A DNA stretch of 64,000 nt from Shewanella sp. c952 (GCF_019654975.1 NZ_BPEW01000008.1:1-64000), one strand, 5' to 3'. Numbered from the stretch's first letter, positions 9,072 to 20,232 are shown. Notes: generated from the letters alone by a model not told the origin. A program made the numbers and translations.

Positions 9072-10004
9072 ATGGATAGTCAGGTTATGCCACGTGAACA
9101 GCTGGGAGTTTGTGCGGAAGGAAATTTGCACAGTGTCTATTTAATGTTTAATGCGAATGATGGTGTTGATTTACAAATGCGCCCGTGTGTAGCAAATGTG
9201 GCTCAATATATTCATGATCTTGCCGATCAATTTGCTGACAGTGCCTTTAATGGCTTTGTCGCTGTAGGCGCTAACTACTGGGATACGATTTATCCTGCTG
9301 CTAGGCCTTGCCAGTTAAAACCATTTCCAGCCATGAACCAAGAAAACAGAGACGCACCAGCGATAGAGTATGATCTGTTTGTGCATGTTCGCTGTGACCG
9401 CTTTGATATTCTTCACCTTGTCGCCAACGAAGTATGCCAAATGTTTGAAGGGCTGGTAGAGCTTGTCGATGAAGAACGTGGTTTCCGTTTCATGGATAGT
9501 CGAGATTTGACCGGTTTTGTCGATGGTACTGAAAACCCTAAAGGTCGCAGTCGCCAAGAGGTCGCATTAATTGGAGAGGAAGATGCGGCATTTAAAAATG
9601 GCAGTTATATCCATGTGCAGAAATTTGCTCACAATTTGAGTAAATGGAATCGCCTACCTGAAAAGAAGCAAGAAGATATTATTGGCCGTACTAAAGCCGA
9701 GAATATTGAATATGCTTCTGCAGATAAGCCGTTAACCAGTCATATTAAACGGGTTAACTTGAAGGATGATGCAGGTAACTCAATGGAGATCTTACGCCAG
9801 AGTATGCCTTACGGTACGGTCAAAGAGCAGGGATTAATGTTTATCTCTACTTGCCGTAACTCGGTGAACTTTGAAAAAATGCTCGAAAGCATGGTTTATG
9901 GTGATAACGAGGGAAATCATGATCACCTTATGCATTTCACCCAAGCTTTAACCGGATCATCGTTTTTTGCACCCTCGTTAGATTTTTTAGACAAATCGGC
10001 CTAA
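9072..10004 (+). CDS. Dyp-type haem peroxidase
   Basis: A 310-residue cytosolic peroxidase without signal peptide. The family motif GXXDG appears as GFVDG (148-152) with distal aspartate D151; H224 in SHIKR is placed as the proximal haem ligand and R242 in LRQSM as the distal arginine. These numbers agree with what I recall for Shewanella oneidensis TyrA. Such enzymes use H2O2 to oxidise dyes and phenolics; the physiological substrate is not settled. It lies downstream of the iron importer on the same strand but 300 bases away and ends in its own terminator. Confidence 0.9.
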   Translation: MDSQVMPREQLGVCAEGNLHSVYLMFNANDGVDLQMRPCVANVAQYIHDLADQFADSAFNGFVAVGANYWDTIYPAARPCQLKPFPAMNQENRDAPAIEYDLFVHVRCDRFDILHLVANEVCQMFEGLVELVDEERGFRFMDSRDLTGFVDGTENPKGRSRQEVALIGEEDAAFKNGSYIHVQKFAHNLSKWNRLPEKKQEDIIGRTKAENIEYASADKPLTSHIKRVNLKDDAGNSMEILRQSMPYGTVKEQGLMFISTCRNSVNFEKMLESMVYGDNEGNHDHLMHFTQALTGSSFFAPSLDFLDKSA

Positions 10005-10024
10005 AGCGCTAAGCAATATCAACA

Positions 10025-10052
10025 AAAAAACGCACATTCAGTGCGTTTTTTG
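10025..10052. terminator. Bidirectional terminator between Dyp peroxidase and cupin genes
   Basis: AAAAACGCAC (10026-10035) pairs with GTGCGTTTTT (10041-10050) around ATTCA. A-run on one side and T-run on the other let it serve both convergent genes. Confidence 0.85.
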
Positions 10053-10071
10053 TTGGTATGTATCAGCGCAA

Positions 10072-10530
10072 TTAATCTTCATCTTTATCAAAGTAGCTCA
10101 TGGGACGACGGTTATAAACTTCGTTCATGCTTCGAACCAATACTTTATTGGTTTCCGGATAAACGACTACATCGTGAACATCGCGGTTTCCTACAACTAA
10201 AAAGATAAAGTCAGCCTCACTGTGATTAACAAATTTATGTGCGATACCTGAGTTGGCGGTAAAGCAGATATACTTGCCTTCACTAAACACATGAGGCTCT
10301 CCATCAAGATAAAGCGTTGCTTCACCTTGCATAGCGTAAATATGCTCTTCTTCCTTGGTGTGATAATGAGAAAGGGCTGAAGTCATGCCTGGCGCTAATT
10401 TTTCCATGGTTACGCCGACTCTTTCAGCCCCTGCGGTATCACCAATATGTTTCTGATGACTGCCATAGTCCTTTTCGTGAGACCAGTACTCCCAGCCCAC
10501 ATCAGAAACATCAATCAATTTGTTTTTCAT
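10072..10530 (-). CDS. Cupin-domain protein
   Basis: A 152-residue single-domain cupin. The conserved metal-site pattern is visible in HYHTKEEEHIYAM followed by EATLYLDG, with the second cupin motif in GIAHKFVNHS. The ATG at 10530 is supported by TTGAGGAT upstream on the minus strand; the longer frame to 10545 starts at the TTG inside that ribosome binding site. Cupins include isomerases, dioxygenases and sugar-binding proteins; no specific reaction can be assigned. It is monocistronic and convergent with the Dyp gene. Confidence 0.75.
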   Translation of the reverse strand: MKNKLIDVSDVGWEYWSHEKDYGSHQKHIGDTAGAERVGVTMEKLAPGMTSALSHYHTKEEEHIYAMQGEATLYLDGEPHVFSEGKYICFTANSGIAHKFVNHSEADFIFLVVGNRDVHDVVVYPETNKVLVRSMNEVYNRRPMSYFDKDED

Positions 10531-10654
10531 TTTTATTATCCTCAACGTAGGAATGCTGTCCTATCTGGGAGTATAACGATATTGTGAAAATAAAAAATGA
10601 TAGATTCAATATATTGTATAAAGAAAAGATTGGAGTTTTACTTAAGAATGGAAT

Positions 10655-10683
10655 AGGGCGGCGTTTCCGCCCTTTTGTTGTTT
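10655..10683 (+). terminator. GC-rich hairpin after argR
   Basis: AGGGCGG (10655-10661) and CCGCCCT (10667-10673) form a strong stem. The T-rich tail (TTTTGTTGTTTT) is on the plus side, whereas argR ends here on the minus strand, so its polarity is odd; it may simply protect the argR 3' end. Confidence 0.5.
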
Positions 10684-10692
10684 TCTAAAAAG

Positions 10693-11163
10693 TTAATCCG
10701 TGTAATTGAACAACGACTTAACTGTTTCTAATGTATCTTCAATTTGCTGAATATTTGATGGGCTGATAAAAATGGTATCATCGCCAGCGATAGTGCCAAG
10801 AATACCCTCAGGCTTGCCTATTGAGTCGAGTAACCTTGCGATTAATTGCGCTGCACCTGGACTGGTACGCACTACAATCATCGACTGATTATGATCGACA
10901 TCCAAAACTAAATTTTTAAGTGGACTACCAGCAGTTGGGACACCAAGTTCAGCAGGCAAACAGTAAACCATCTGCTGTTTAGCATTTCTGGTTCTCACTG
11001 CGCCAAACTTACTCAACATGCGGGATACTTTAGATTGGTTGATATTACTAAAGCCTTCCCCTTGAAGGGCTACCACAATTTCGCTTTGGGAGCCGAAACG
11101 CTCCTCTTTAAGAATTGACTTAAATGTTTTAACTAATTCGTCTTGATTTTTGCTTGCTTGCAT
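10693..11163 (-). CDS. argR: Arginine repressor ArgR
   Basis: A 156-residue transcription factor that hexamerises on binding L-arginine and represses arginine biosynthesis genes. The N-terminal winged-helix domain (with [11 protein letters not shown] and the SKVSRML recognition region) and the C-terminal arginine-binding domain ([11 protein letters not shown], with the double aspartate) are both intact. It is divergent from mdh, as in Escherichia coli. Near-consensus ARG boxes in the shared promoter region imply autoregulation. Confidence 0.95.
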   Translation of the reverse strand: MQASKNQDELVKTFKSILKEERFGSQSEIVVALQGEGFSNINQSKVSRMLSKFGAVRTRNAKQQMVYCLPAELGVPTAGSPLKNLVLDVDHNQSMIVVRTSPGAAQLIARLLDSIGKPEGILGTIAGDDTIFISPSNIQQIEDTLETVKSLFNYTD

Positions 11164-11514
11164 ATTTTATTATTCTTTATTCAAAAAAATCCGTTATATG
11201 ATGATTATATTCGCCTTTCATGTCAAATGTTATTCGTTTTTTTGAATAAAAATTCATAGGTGAAGCTTGGTTTCAATTGCGAATCATTATGTAGAGTATA
11301 AATTCTAATTTTTTTAGCCTTAGCATTTCTAGAGTGTAACCGGCCCAAAGCTAGGCGGGCTGGGCTCTGAATGTGAATGTGCACTGAAAAGTGAGTCTAA
11401 AGTAGATTGAACACGACTAAGGGATAATTGAATTTTTGTTGTGAATCCAGTACTGTTGCGCCATTAGAAAAACAGATCTACATCACAAAAATCCAAGAAT
11501 TGACGGAGATAACT
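11164..11514. other. argR-mdh divergent promoter region
   Basis: A 351-bp gap holding promoters for both genes. The paired ARG boxes (reported separately) are its main readable content; TTTGAATAAA-type half sites also occur nearer argR (around 11170-11190, minus orientation). No small gene is supported. Confidence 0.6.
11221..11258. promoter_or_regulatory. Paired ARG boxes (ArgR operator)
   Basis: TTTGAATAAAAATTCATA (11241-11258) fits the 18-bp ARG-box consensus WNTGAATWWWWATTCANW at every position. A weaker copy, TGTCAAATGTTATTCGTT (11221-11238), matches 14 of 18 and is two bases away. A tandem pair is the normal target of the ArgR hexamer. Confidence 0.85.
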
Positions 11515-12450
11515 ATGAAAGTTGCTGTACTTGGTGCTGCTGGCGGTATTGGCCAAGCGCTTGCCCTACTATTAAAAACTCAATTACCTGCTGGTTCTAA
11601 ATTGTCGCTTTATGATATTGCTCCTGTAACACCTGGTGTTGCGGTTGACTTAAGCCACATACCAACTGATGTTGAAGTAAAAGGATTTGCTGGTGAAGAT
11701 CCTACCGCTGCACTTGAAGGTGCAGATGTAGTGCTAATTTCTGCTGGTGTTGCACGTAAGCCTGGTATGGATCGCTCAGATCTGTTCAACATCAACGCTG
11801 GTATCGTACGCAATTTGGTTGAAAAGTGTGCAGCGACTAGCCCTAAAGCGCTTATCGGAATTATTACTAACCCAGTAAATACCACTGTAGCGATTGCTGC
11901 TGAAGTGCTAAAGAAAGCTGGCGTGTATGATAAGAATCGTTTATTTGGTGTGACGACTCTTGATGTTATCCGCTCTGAAACCTTCGTTGCAGCCGCAAAA
12001 GGCCTGAACGTTGCTGACGTGAAAGTTAATGTTATCGGTGGCCATAGTGGTGTGACTATTCTTCCGCTTCTTTCTCAAATCGAAGGCGTGAGCTTTACTG
12101 ATGAAGAAGTTGCAGCACTAACAACACGTATCCAAAATGCGGGTACTGAAGTTGTAGAAGCTAAAGCCGGTGGCGGCAGCGCAACACTTTCTATGGGTCA
12201 AGCGGCGTGTCGTTTCGGTTTGTCTCTAGTGCGTGGCCTACAAGGTGAAGCAAACGTTGTTGAGTGTGCCTATGTCGATGGTGGCAGCGAGCATGCTGAG
12301 TTCTTCGCACAGCCAGTCGTTCTAGGTAAGAATGGTGTTGAACAGGTACTTGCATACGGCGATGTTAGCGCATTTGAAACAAATGCACGTGATGCAATGC
12401 TAGACACACTAAAAGCTGATATCGATTTAGGTATTGAGTTCGTTAAGTAA
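11515..12450 (+). CDS. mdh: Malate dehydrogenase (NAD)
   Basis: A 311-residue enzyme, the usual length for gammaproteobacterial Mdh, interconverting malate and oxaloacetate in the TCA cycle. It opens with the NAD-binding [19 protein letters not shown]; substrate-binding arginines lie in [12 protein letters not shown] and the catalytic histidine in [11 protein letters not shown]. The ATG at 11515 is set by CGGAGA; the longer upstream frame is not needed. A strong bidirectional terminator follows. Confidence 0.97.
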   Translation: MKVAVLGAAGGIGQALALLLKTQLPAGSKLSLYDIAPVTPGVAVDLSHIPTDVEVKGFAGEDPTAALEGADVVLISAGVARKPGMDRSDLFNINAGIVRNLVEKCAATSPKALIGIITNPVNTTVAIAAEVLKKAGVYDKNRLFGVTTLDVIRSETFVAAAKGLNVADVKVNVIGGHSGVTILPLLSQIEGVSFTDEEVAALTTRIQNAGTEVVEAKAGGGSATLSMGQAACRFGLSLVRGLQGEANVVECAYVDGGSEHAEFFAQPVVLGKNGVEQVLAYGDVSAFETNARDAMLDTLKADIDLGIEFVK

Positions 12451-12481
12451 TTCTATTTTTTAAAAGTTAGTTGCTTAAACG

Positions 12482-12511
12482 AAAAACGGAGCCAAATGGC
12501 TCCGTTTTTAT
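12482..12511. terminator. Bidirectional terminator between mdh and ispB
   Basis: AAAAACGGAGCC (12482-12493) pairs with GGCTCCGTTTTT (12498-12509) around an AAAT loop, serving the convergent mdh and ispB. Confidence 0.9.
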
Positions 12512-12527
12512 TTTGCTAAGCTGCATA

Positions 12528-13499
12528 CTAATGGTTGCGTTGTACCGCAATTTTAGCCAGCGATACTAGTGCCGTTTTATATTCTGACTCAGGCAGTATG
12601 CTTAATGCTGCGATAGCCTTATTTGACTCTTCTATCGCACGCTGCTCTGTATACTCAAGTGCGCCACAGCTTTTTAGTGCACTCAAAATGACTTCAATGT
12701 GCTCCGTGCCATCACCTTTCTCGATCGCTTCTCTAATCAAGGTTTTTTCAGTGTCGCTGCCATTAGCCATAGCGAAAATGAGCGGCAGGGTAGGTTTACC
12801 TTCTGCTAAGTCATCACCAATGTTTTTGCCTAGCTCTTCTGTTTCTGCTGTGTAGTCAAGAAGGTCATCGGTTAACTGGAAAGCGGTGCCCAAGAATTTG
12901 CCGTATTCAGCAAGTGCCGTTTGCACCTCTTCTGAGCTTTCTGCTAATAAGCCAGCTAAACGTGTAGCGGCTTCAAACAGCTTTGCTGTCTTACAATAGA
13001 TGACACGCATATAGCTGTCTTCTGTTGTGTCAGGGTCGTTACAATTCATTAATTGTAGGACTTCGCCTTCTGCGAGCACATTGGTGGCATCAGCAAGGAT
13101 TTCGAGCACTTCTAGACTTTTTAGCTCCGTCATCATTTGAAATGAGCGGGTGTAAAGGAAGTCACCAACGAGCACACTTGCACTATTACCAAAAAGGGCA
13201 TTAGCCGTTTCTCTGCCGCGACGCAGCATTGATTCATCAACTACGTCATCGTGTAATAAAGAAGCGGTATGAATAAACTCAATAATAGCGGCCAATTTTA
13301 GGTGAGACTCGCCGTTATAGTCTATCGCTCTAGCGGCCAAAATTGACAATAAAGGTCTTAAGCGTTTACCGCCACCGTTAATAATGTAAAAGCCTAACTG
13401 GTTAATTAGGGCTACATCAGACTCTAGTTGTTTATAGATCAGTTGATTGACAGCTTGCATATCGCTATCAGCCAATTGACGAATGGCGTTCAAATCCAT
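12528..13499 (-). CDS. ispB: Octaprenyl diphosphate synthase
   Basis: A 323-residue trans-polyprenyl synthase that builds the quinone side chain from FPP and IPP. The first aspartate-rich motif is DDVVD (84-88) and the second DDLLD (211-215), with the GGGKRLRPLL segment at 42-51 binding the diphosphate. Divergent from rplU-rpmA-obgE, as in E. coli. Chain length (eight units) is inferred from family and context. Confidence 0.93.
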   Translation of the reverse strand: MDLNAIRQLADSDMQAVNQLIYKQLESDVALINQLGFYIINGGGKRLRPLLSILAARAIDYNGESHLKLAAIIEFIHTASLLHDDVVDESMLRRGRETANALFGNSASVLVGDFLYTRSFQMMTELKSLEVLEILADATNVLAEGEVLQLMNCNDPDTTEDSYMRVIYCKTAKLFEAATRLAGLLAESSEEVQTALAEYGKFLGTAFQLTDDLLDYTAETEELGKNIGDDLAEGKPTLPLIFAMANGSDTEKTLIREAIEKGDGTEHIEVILSALKSCGALEYTEQRAIEESNKAIAALSILPESEYKTALVSLAKIAVQRNH

Positions 13500-13555
13500 A
13501 AATAGGCTCTATTTGTTGGCTACAATGACAATTCGCAGCTCATTTTAGACATAAA

Positions 13556-13564
13556 TGTTATAAT
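13556..13564 (+). promoter_or_regulatory. Extended -10 promoter for rplU
   Basis: TGTTATAAT is a perfect extended -10 element (TGN plus TATAAT) without a good -35. Transcription from here would give an rplU mRNA leader of about 210 nucleotides. Confidence 0.5.
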
Positions 13565-13779
13565 AGGAGGATTCTACCTAAATTTACGCTGCAAGACAGT
13601 AGTTGTCGGTAATTGTGAGAGTTATTTGGGTCTTTTTTTATTCTTATTCAATTAGCACTTGTCAGATGCGGGTTCTTAGCGTAAACTCCGCGACCATTGT
13701 CATTAAAGCTTTTATAGCACCCCTGCATCAATCTATTATGTTTTGAGCGGCGTGTTAGAAATATCGGAGTAAAATAGCT

Positions 13780-14091
13780 ATGTACGCTGTTTTTCAAAGT
13801 GGCGGCAAGCAACATCGCGTTGAAGCCGGTCATACAGTTCGTTTAGAAAAATTAGAAGTCGCTACAGGCGAAACTATCGAGTTTGATCAAGTTCTTTTGG
13901 TTGCTGATGGTGAGACTGTACACGTAGGTGCACCTTTAGTTGAAGGTGGTAAGGTTGTTGCTGAAGTAGTTAGCCACGGCCGTGCGGAGAAGGTAACTAT
14001 TGTTAAGTTCCGTCGTCGTAAGCACCACGATAAGAAGATGGGCCATCGTCAATGGTTCACCGAAGTTAAAATTACAGCTATTAGCGCTTAA
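13780..14091 (+). CDS. rplU: Ribosomal protein bL21
   Basis: A 103-residue large-subunit protein, the exact usual length, starting [15 protein letters not shown] and carrying the conserved basic segment [16 protein letters not shown] that contacts 23S rRNA. It is the first gene of the rplU-rpmA unit, 15 bases before rpmA. Confidence 0.98.
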   Translation: MYAVFQSGGKQHRVEAGHTVRLEKLEVATGETIEFDQVLLVADGETVHVGAPLVEGGKVVAEVVSHGRAEKVTIVKFRRRKHHDKKMGHRQWFTEVKITAISA

Positions 14092-14103
14092 TTAGGAGTC
14101 TAA

Positions 14104-14361
<258 letters not shown>

Positions 14362-14389
14362 TCTTTAGCTTTAGCTAAGATTGATACTA

Positions 14390-14420
14390 AGCCCCGCCAT
14401 TGGTGGGGCTTTGTTTTTTT
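14390..14420 (+). terminator. Terminator after rpmA
   Basis: AGCCCCGCC (14390-14398) pairs with GGTGGGGCT (14402-14410), one G-T wobble, followed by TTGTTTTTTT. Confidence 0.9.
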
Positions 14421-14469
14421 TAATATTAAGTAAATTGTGTTTTGGCGACTAGAATCGTTAAGAGTATAA

Positions 14470-15666
<1,197 letters not shown>

Positions 15667-15692
15667 ATAGTTTCAGTTAAGGACGTTGAGAA

Positions 15693-16454
15693 TTGTACGC
15701 TGACACACAAAATGATATTACACGTCAAGTTGTTAGGGTTGCTCAACTTCTTTTAGCTTATGGTGCTGACTCTGAACTTGTTGAAGAGATTAGTCAGCGC
15801 CTAGGCTATGCGTTAGGCCTTGTTAGTGTTGAAATCTCGATCTCTTCAAACTCCCTCGTTTTAACTAGCCTAGTTCATGGGCGCTGCATAACCACTACCC
15901 GACGAACCCGTGAGCACGGGATCAATATGACCATAGTATGCGAGCTTCAGCGTATCTGTCTATTGACTGAGAAGGGGATTTACGGCTTGCATGAGGTGCG
16001 TAAGCGTGTGGCTCGTATTGAGCCTAAAACTTATCCAGCAAAGTACGTAGTACCTATGATAGGTTTGTCCTGTGCAAGTTTTTGTCATCTGTTTGGTGGA
16101 GACATTGCGGCTTGCGTAATCACCTTTATGGCCTCAGCAATTGGTATGTTTGTTAGGTTGTCGATTGCAAAACGGCATTTCAATTTATTGCTTAACTTTA
16201 GTGTTACAGCTTTTGTAACCACCATAGTCGCGCAAACCGGCTTTCAATTTGATCTCACCGAAACCCCAAAATTACCGATGGCGGCTAGTGTATTAATGCT
16301 GGTGCCGGGGTTCCCGATGATTAATGCTATTTCGGATATGGTAAAAGGTCATTTAAATGTAGGGATTTCCCGCTGGGGGCATGCGACCTTGTTAACACTG
16401 GCATCTGTTATCGGTATTACAATGGCAATGCAGATAGGAGGCCTATTTTTATGA
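15693..16454 (+). CDS. yjjP: YjjP-like subunit of a split ThrE-family exporter
   Basis: A 253-residue protein with a soluble N-terminal half and four to five membrane helices in the C-terminal half, matching the DUF1212 (ThrE N-terminal) family. In Corynebacterium ThrE both halves are fused; in E. coli YjjP and YjjB are separate and linked to succinate export. The start is a TTG at 15693 with AAGGA nine bases before. Its stop overlaps the next gene's ATG (ATGA), so the two halves are translationally coupled. Substrate here is unknown: threonine, serine or dicarboxylate. Confidence 0.85.
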   Translation: MYADTQNDITRQVVRVAQLLLAYGADSELVEEISQRLGYALGLVSVEISISSNSLVLTSLVHGRCITTTRRTREHGINMTIVCELQRICLLTEKGIYGLHEVRKRVARIEPKTYPAKYVVPMIGLSCASFCHLFGGDIAACVITFMASAIGMFVRLSIAKRHFNLLLNFSVTAFVTTIVAQTGFQFDLTETPKLPMAASVLMLVPGFPMINAISDMVKGHLNVGISRWGHATLLTLASVIGITMAMQIGGLFL

Positions 16455-16921
16455 TATCTCTTATTTTAGCAATGCTAAATGATGCGGTTTTTTCTGCGAT
16501 CCCTGCGGTAGGTTTCGCTATGGTGTTTAATGTTCCGCGTCGTTTCTTGCCATTTTGTGCACTGGCAGGCGCATTAGGCCATGGTAGTCGAACTTTATGG
16601 CTTAATGTTGGCTTACCTATAGAATGGGCTACCTTTTTGGCTGCAGCGCTTGTAGGGATTGTTACTATTGGTTTTGCTAAAAGACATTTAGCCCCTCCAC
16701 TAATGTATGCTGTGGCAGCTATCATCCCTATGATCCCTGGGACGTACGCATTTAATACGGTTATTGCACTTGTCCAGTTAACAGCTCAATCCCATGTGAG
16801 TCCTGAACTGACGTCAGAAGTAATCAGCAACGGACTTAAAACTGTATTTATTCTTGGGGCATTGTCTGTAGGTCTTGCCATGCCTGGACTACTTTATTTT
16901 CGTTCGCGTCCAGTTATCTAA
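16451..16921 (+). CDS. yjjB: YjjB-like subunit of a split ThrE-family exporter
   Basis: A 156-residue, four- to five-helix membrane protein of the DUF3815 (ThrE C-terminal) family, the partner of the preceding YjjP-like protein. The ATG overlaps the upstream stop by four bases. The helices carry the PAVGFAMVFNVPRR and IPMIPGTYAF segments typical of the family. Confidence 0.85.
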   Translation: MISLILAMLNDAVFSAIPAVGFAMVFNVPRRFLPFCALAGALGHGSRTLWLNVGLPIEWATFLAAALVGIVTIGFAKRHLAPPLMYAVAAIIPMIPGTYAFNTVIALVQLTAQSHVSPELTSEVISNGLKTVFILGALSVGLAMPGLLYFRSRPVI

Positions 16922-16942
16922 CAACATTAAGAGGGAACTGAT

Positions 16943-17425
16943 TTGAAAATTGCTATGATTGCCGCGATGGCGAACAACCGTGTTATTGGTAAAGATAATA
17001 AAATGCCTTGGCATTTGCCTGAAGATCTGCGCCATTTTAAGGCTCTAACCTTAGGTAAACCCGTAGTCATGGGGCGAAAAACCTATGAGTCGATCGGTCG
17101 ACCATTACCTGGTCGACACAATATTGTCATTAGTCGTCAAGCCGATTTACAGATAGAGGGTGTAACAACGGTGACGAGTTTTGCACAAGCAAAGCTCGCG
17201 GCGGGGGATTGTGAAGAGTTGATTGTTATGGGCGGCGGCCAGCTTTATGCCGAACTTCTACAACAATCGGATATTTTATATTTAACTGAGATCTCGCTTG
17301 ATGTCGAAGGAGATACCTATTTTCCTAACTGGGATGATGGCTCTTGGCTGGAAGTATCGAGAGATGTAGCTAAAAATGATAAACAAATGCAATATAGCTT
17401 TATCAAATTAGTTAAAAAGTGTTAA
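16943..17425 (+). CDS. folA: Dihydrofolate reductase
   Basis: A 160-residue enzyme reducing dihydrofolate with NADPH. The active-site segments IGKDNKMPWHLPEDL (acidic residue D/E and W), GRKTYESIGRPLPGR and the GGGQLYAE nucleotide loop are all present. The start appears to be the TTG at 16943 (GAGGGA upstream), giving MKIAMIAAMANNRVIG, which aligns well with E. coli FolA. In E. coli folA also neighbours apaH; here two genes lie between. Confidence 0.93.
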   Translation: MKIAMIAAMANNRVIGKDNKMPWHLPEDLRHFKALTLGKPVVMGRKTYESIGRPLPGRHNIVISRQADLQIEGVTTVTSFAQAKLAAGDCEELIVMGGGQLYAELLQQSDILYLTEISLDVEGDTYFPNWDDGSWLEVSRDVAKNDKQMQYSFIKLVKKC

Positions 17426-17534
17426 ATTAACGGGGTTATTTAGTACCCTGTAACGATGATCAAGAAAGTGCATTATTCACTCATTGTGCTTTCTTAATAC
17501 AATAAATAAAAACTAAAAGAGTAAGGAGTGTCTG

Positions 17535-17930
17535 ATGCGCTTGCTATCCATGAGCATCGCTACACTATTTGTGGCATCTTCAATATCGATTTCATCCCCG
17601 GCGTTAGCTAATCAAGATCAACTCGCTGCAAATATTTGTAACTACGTTGTTAGCGATGACAAGAACCGTCTTCGTAAAAAACTAAAAGAAAGCCGAGTTA
17701 AGCTACGAAATATTTATGACGGCGTTTCATGTAATGGTGACAGCTTATTAAGAATCGCTATGAAAAGTGGTTCTAATGCAGTAGGTACATTTGTCGCTAA
17801 AAGATTACCCGTTTCGGATCTCGGTAAAGCAGAAGCCGATGGGCAAACTATTATTGCATGGGCAGAAAGCAACGGACATGCAGGTAGTGAAATTACATCG
17901 GCAATTAAGAGCCGTATCGCTGGCGGTTAA
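17535..17930 (+). CDS. Exported DUF3718 protein
   Basis: A 131-residue protein with a signal peptide (about 1-25, ending PALA) and two cysteines (in NICNYV and GVSCNG) that could form a periplasmic disulfide. The body matches the DUF3718 family seen in Shewanella and relatives; its function is not known. A clear terminator follows. Confidence 0.7.
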   Translation: MRLLSMSIATLFVASSISISSPALANQDQLAANICNYVVSDDKNRLRKKLKESRVKLRNIYDGVSCNGDSLLRIAMKSGSNAVGTFVAKRLPVSDLGKAEADGQTIIAWAESNGHAGSEITSAIKSRIAGG

Positions 17931-17955
17931 TTTTCATTAGTTAATTGTGCCAAAT

Positions 17956-17987
17956 AAAAATACTGGGTTAACCCCAGTATTTTTTTG
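17956..17987 (+). terminator. Terminator after the DUF3718 gene
   Basis: ATACTGGG (17960-17967) pairs with CCCAGTAT (17973-17980) around TTAAC, followed by seven Ts; the A-run before it makes it partly bidirectional. Confidence 0.85.
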
Positions 17988-18162
17988 CCTGAAATTTAAT
18001 GTGACTAGAGTTAATAGCTTCACCTTAGTATAAAACTCCTCTGTACTTGTTATTTAATATGAATGGTTAGTTTTTTAATCTATAAGATCTAGCTCTGGAG
18101 GTATTAAATGCCAATCCTATTTTAGTATTATCGTTAAATAGCTTGATTGGGAACAAGTGAAT

Positions 18163-18194
18163 AAAAAAGGGAGCCATAATGGCTCCCTTTTTTA
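18163..18194. terminator. Terminator after the chemoreceptor gene
   Basis: AAAAAAGGGAGCC (18163-18175) pairs with GGCTCCCTTTTTT (18181-18193) around ATAAT; on the minus strand it ends the chemoreceptor mRNA. Confidence 0.88.
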
Positions 18195-18210
18195 TATATC
18201 GGAAAAGAAT

Positions 18211-20232
18211 TTAGACTTTAAACTCTTTCACTGAAGCTTGAAGCTCTTCAGCAAGCTGAGCAACTTGATGGCTAGATTGTGCAGTTTGATCTGCGCCTGT
18301 AGATGTCTCTTCTGAAATAGCGGCTATATGCTCTAGTTTCTCTGAAACTTGCTGGCTAACTAAGTTCTGCTCTTGCGCCGCATGCGCGATGTGGGTACCA
18401 GAGTCATGAGCTTGGTGTACAGCATTACTAATACTTTCTAGCGCTATGTTAGCTTGCTCTGTCTTATCAACACATGAGCTTGCCTGTGAGCGACCAAGCT
18501 CCATTACAGCTACAGCCTCTTGAGTACCTTGTTGGAGTACTTCAATCATCTGCTGGATCTCTTGGGTTGAATCTTGGGTTCTAGAGGCCAGGCTACGTAC
18601 TTCATCAGCGACAACGGCAAAACCTCGGCCCTGTTCACCTGCTCGTGCAGCTTCAATAGCGGCATTCAATGCCAATAAGTTAGTCTGCTCAGCGATTGCT
18701 CTAATTACATCCAATATTGAGCCAATTGATGCACTATCTGCATGGACTTTATTGATCACCACTCCAGCTTTCGATACTTCATCAGCTAGAGCAAGAATAG
18801 TACGTTTGTTCTCATCAGCAATTAGGCGCATATGTCGACTTTCGTCATCTGCAGCTTTAATTTGGCTTAGGGCTTCATCTGCACTAGCGGTAACTTGCTG
18901 AGCACTTGAGCTAAGCTCAGTAGTTGCAGTAGCAACTTGATCAACCTGACTCTTTTGCTCCTGAATACCAACCGTGGTTTGTGCGGTAATCGCAGATGTC
19001 TCTTCTGCTGCCGCTGCGAGTTGATCTGAGCGGTCTAGGATCCCTTGGATCAAGGAGCGTAAACTGTCGACCAGTTTATTACAGTTAGCTGAAAGCTTAG
19101 CAAACTCATCATGGCCGCTATCATCAAGCTTATGGGTTAGATCGCCTGATGCCAGTATATTAAGAGCGTGGTTTATCTTCTCTAAAGAACGAGTTAAAGG
19201 TCGCACTACCGCGATGCTAACTACGATAGCAACCACAATGGCGATAAGTACCAAGATAATTGTTTGAACGCTAGCATTGTCGATATCTTTTATTGCTCGT
19301 TCACTTACCTGTTTTGAAATTGATTCGATGGTTGAAGTTAGGCTCGCCATCTGTTTATTCACGTCACTTGCCTGTTTCTCGACAGAGCTTAGCAATTGAG
19401 ACGCCTTGCTATTTAATTCGATCTCGCTGGCTTTCATCGAAATAAGAGAGTTGTTACCTTTAACGAGACTAAAGACTTTAGACGCTTCTGTATTGATTTC
19501 ATCAATCAGTTCTTGTTCAACAACACCTTCCCAATGATTAGTTACATATTTCAGCCTGCTCTTGGTGTCGCTGACAATATAATCGAGTTCTTTTGAAATA
19601 GTATTAAATTTAGATTTATCAGTTGTGCCGATTAAATCGAAGCTAGTGCTGACGATACTGCTTAGGCTTGAATCTAGTGTACTTGCCGTGGCGGCAATTT
19701 CTTGTTTAATGACATCTTCGCTAAGCTCAAAATCGATAAGGTCCAACAGTAGTGATGCGCTGTCATCAACTGCGATTTCAACATCATCATATCTGTTTTT
19801 AATTTTAGCTTGAGTCAGCAGTGCATTCTCACGAGTGCTAATCATGTTTTCACTTTGATTTTTAAAGCCGTTGTAGCTATTTTTTAGCTTGTTAATGACT
19901 TGGCTAAAATCGCTTCTGTTACTGACTAACGCTGTGAGTTGATTTAGTTCTTGCGAAAATGTGTTGCTTGCAGCTGTAAATTGAGACTTTATCGCTGGTA
20001 CGGCATTGCTGTCTGGACTGTGATAAGCAACTAATACTTGTTTTTCTTGCTTGGAGAGCGTGTGAGATAGGCGATTGCTAGACTCTAGAGCCGGTAAACT
20101 AAGATCTTGTAGTAGGGTGGTGCTAGTTTTGAGCTTACTATTGGTAAACCACGATGCGGCGCCTAAAACGATGAGTAGAAAGGTGACAAATGCAAAGCCT
20201 CCAATCACTCTAGTTGCTACATTTAATTTCAT
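18211..20232 (-). CDS. Methyl-accepting chemotaxis protein
   Basis: A 673-residue chemoreceptor. A first membrane helix (about 10-30) and a second (about 325-350) bound a helical periplasmic sensing domain of roughly 290 residues; a HAMP domain follows, then the cytoplasmic coiled coil. The hairpin tip has the near-invariant [24 protein letters not shown] before the ATG at 20232 marks the start. No CheR-tethering pentapeptide is seen at the C-terminus. The ligand is unknown. It sits between folA and apaH, which adjoin in E. coli, so it may be an insertion into an old gene order. Confidence 0.92.
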   Translation of the reverse strand: MKLNVATRVIGGFAFVTFLLIVLGAASWFTNSKLKTSTTLLQDLSLPALESSNRLSHTLSKQEKQVLVAYHSPDSNAVPAIKSQFTAASNTFSQELNQLTALVSNRSDFSQVINKLKNSYNGFKNQSENMISTRENALLTQAKIKNRYDDVEIAVDDSASLLLDLIDFELSEDVIKQEIAATASTLDSSLSSIVSTSFDLIGTTDKSKFNTISKELDYIVSDTKSRLKYVTNHWEGVVEQELIDEINTEASKVFSLVKGNNSLISMKASEIELNSKASQLLSSVEKQASDVNKQMASLTSTIESISKQVSERAIKDIDNASVQTIILVLIAIVVAIVVSIAVVRPLTRSLEKINHALNILASGDLTHKLDDSGHDEFAKLSANCNKLVDSLRSLIQGILDRSDQLAAAAEETSAITAQTTVGIQEQKSQVDQVATATTELSSSAQQVTASADEALSQIKAADDESRHMRLIADENKRTILALADEVSKAGVVINKVHADSASIGSILDVIRAIAEQTNLLALNAAIEAARAGEQGRGFAVVADEVRSLASRTQDSTQEIQQMIEVLQQGTQEAVAVMELGRSQASSCVDKTEQANIALESISNAVHQAHDSGTHIAHAAQEQNLVSQQVSEKLEHIAAISEETSTGADQTAQSSHQVAQLAEELQASVKEFKV

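Noticed and set aside
11428-11514. Upstream extension of mdh
   Set aside because: The extra 29 residues are unlike any Mdh N-terminus, and CGGAGA directly supports the ATG at 11515.
12535-12855. Plus-strand frame opposite ispB
   Set aside because: Antisense to a well-conserved gene, with no ribosome binding site or recognisable protein.
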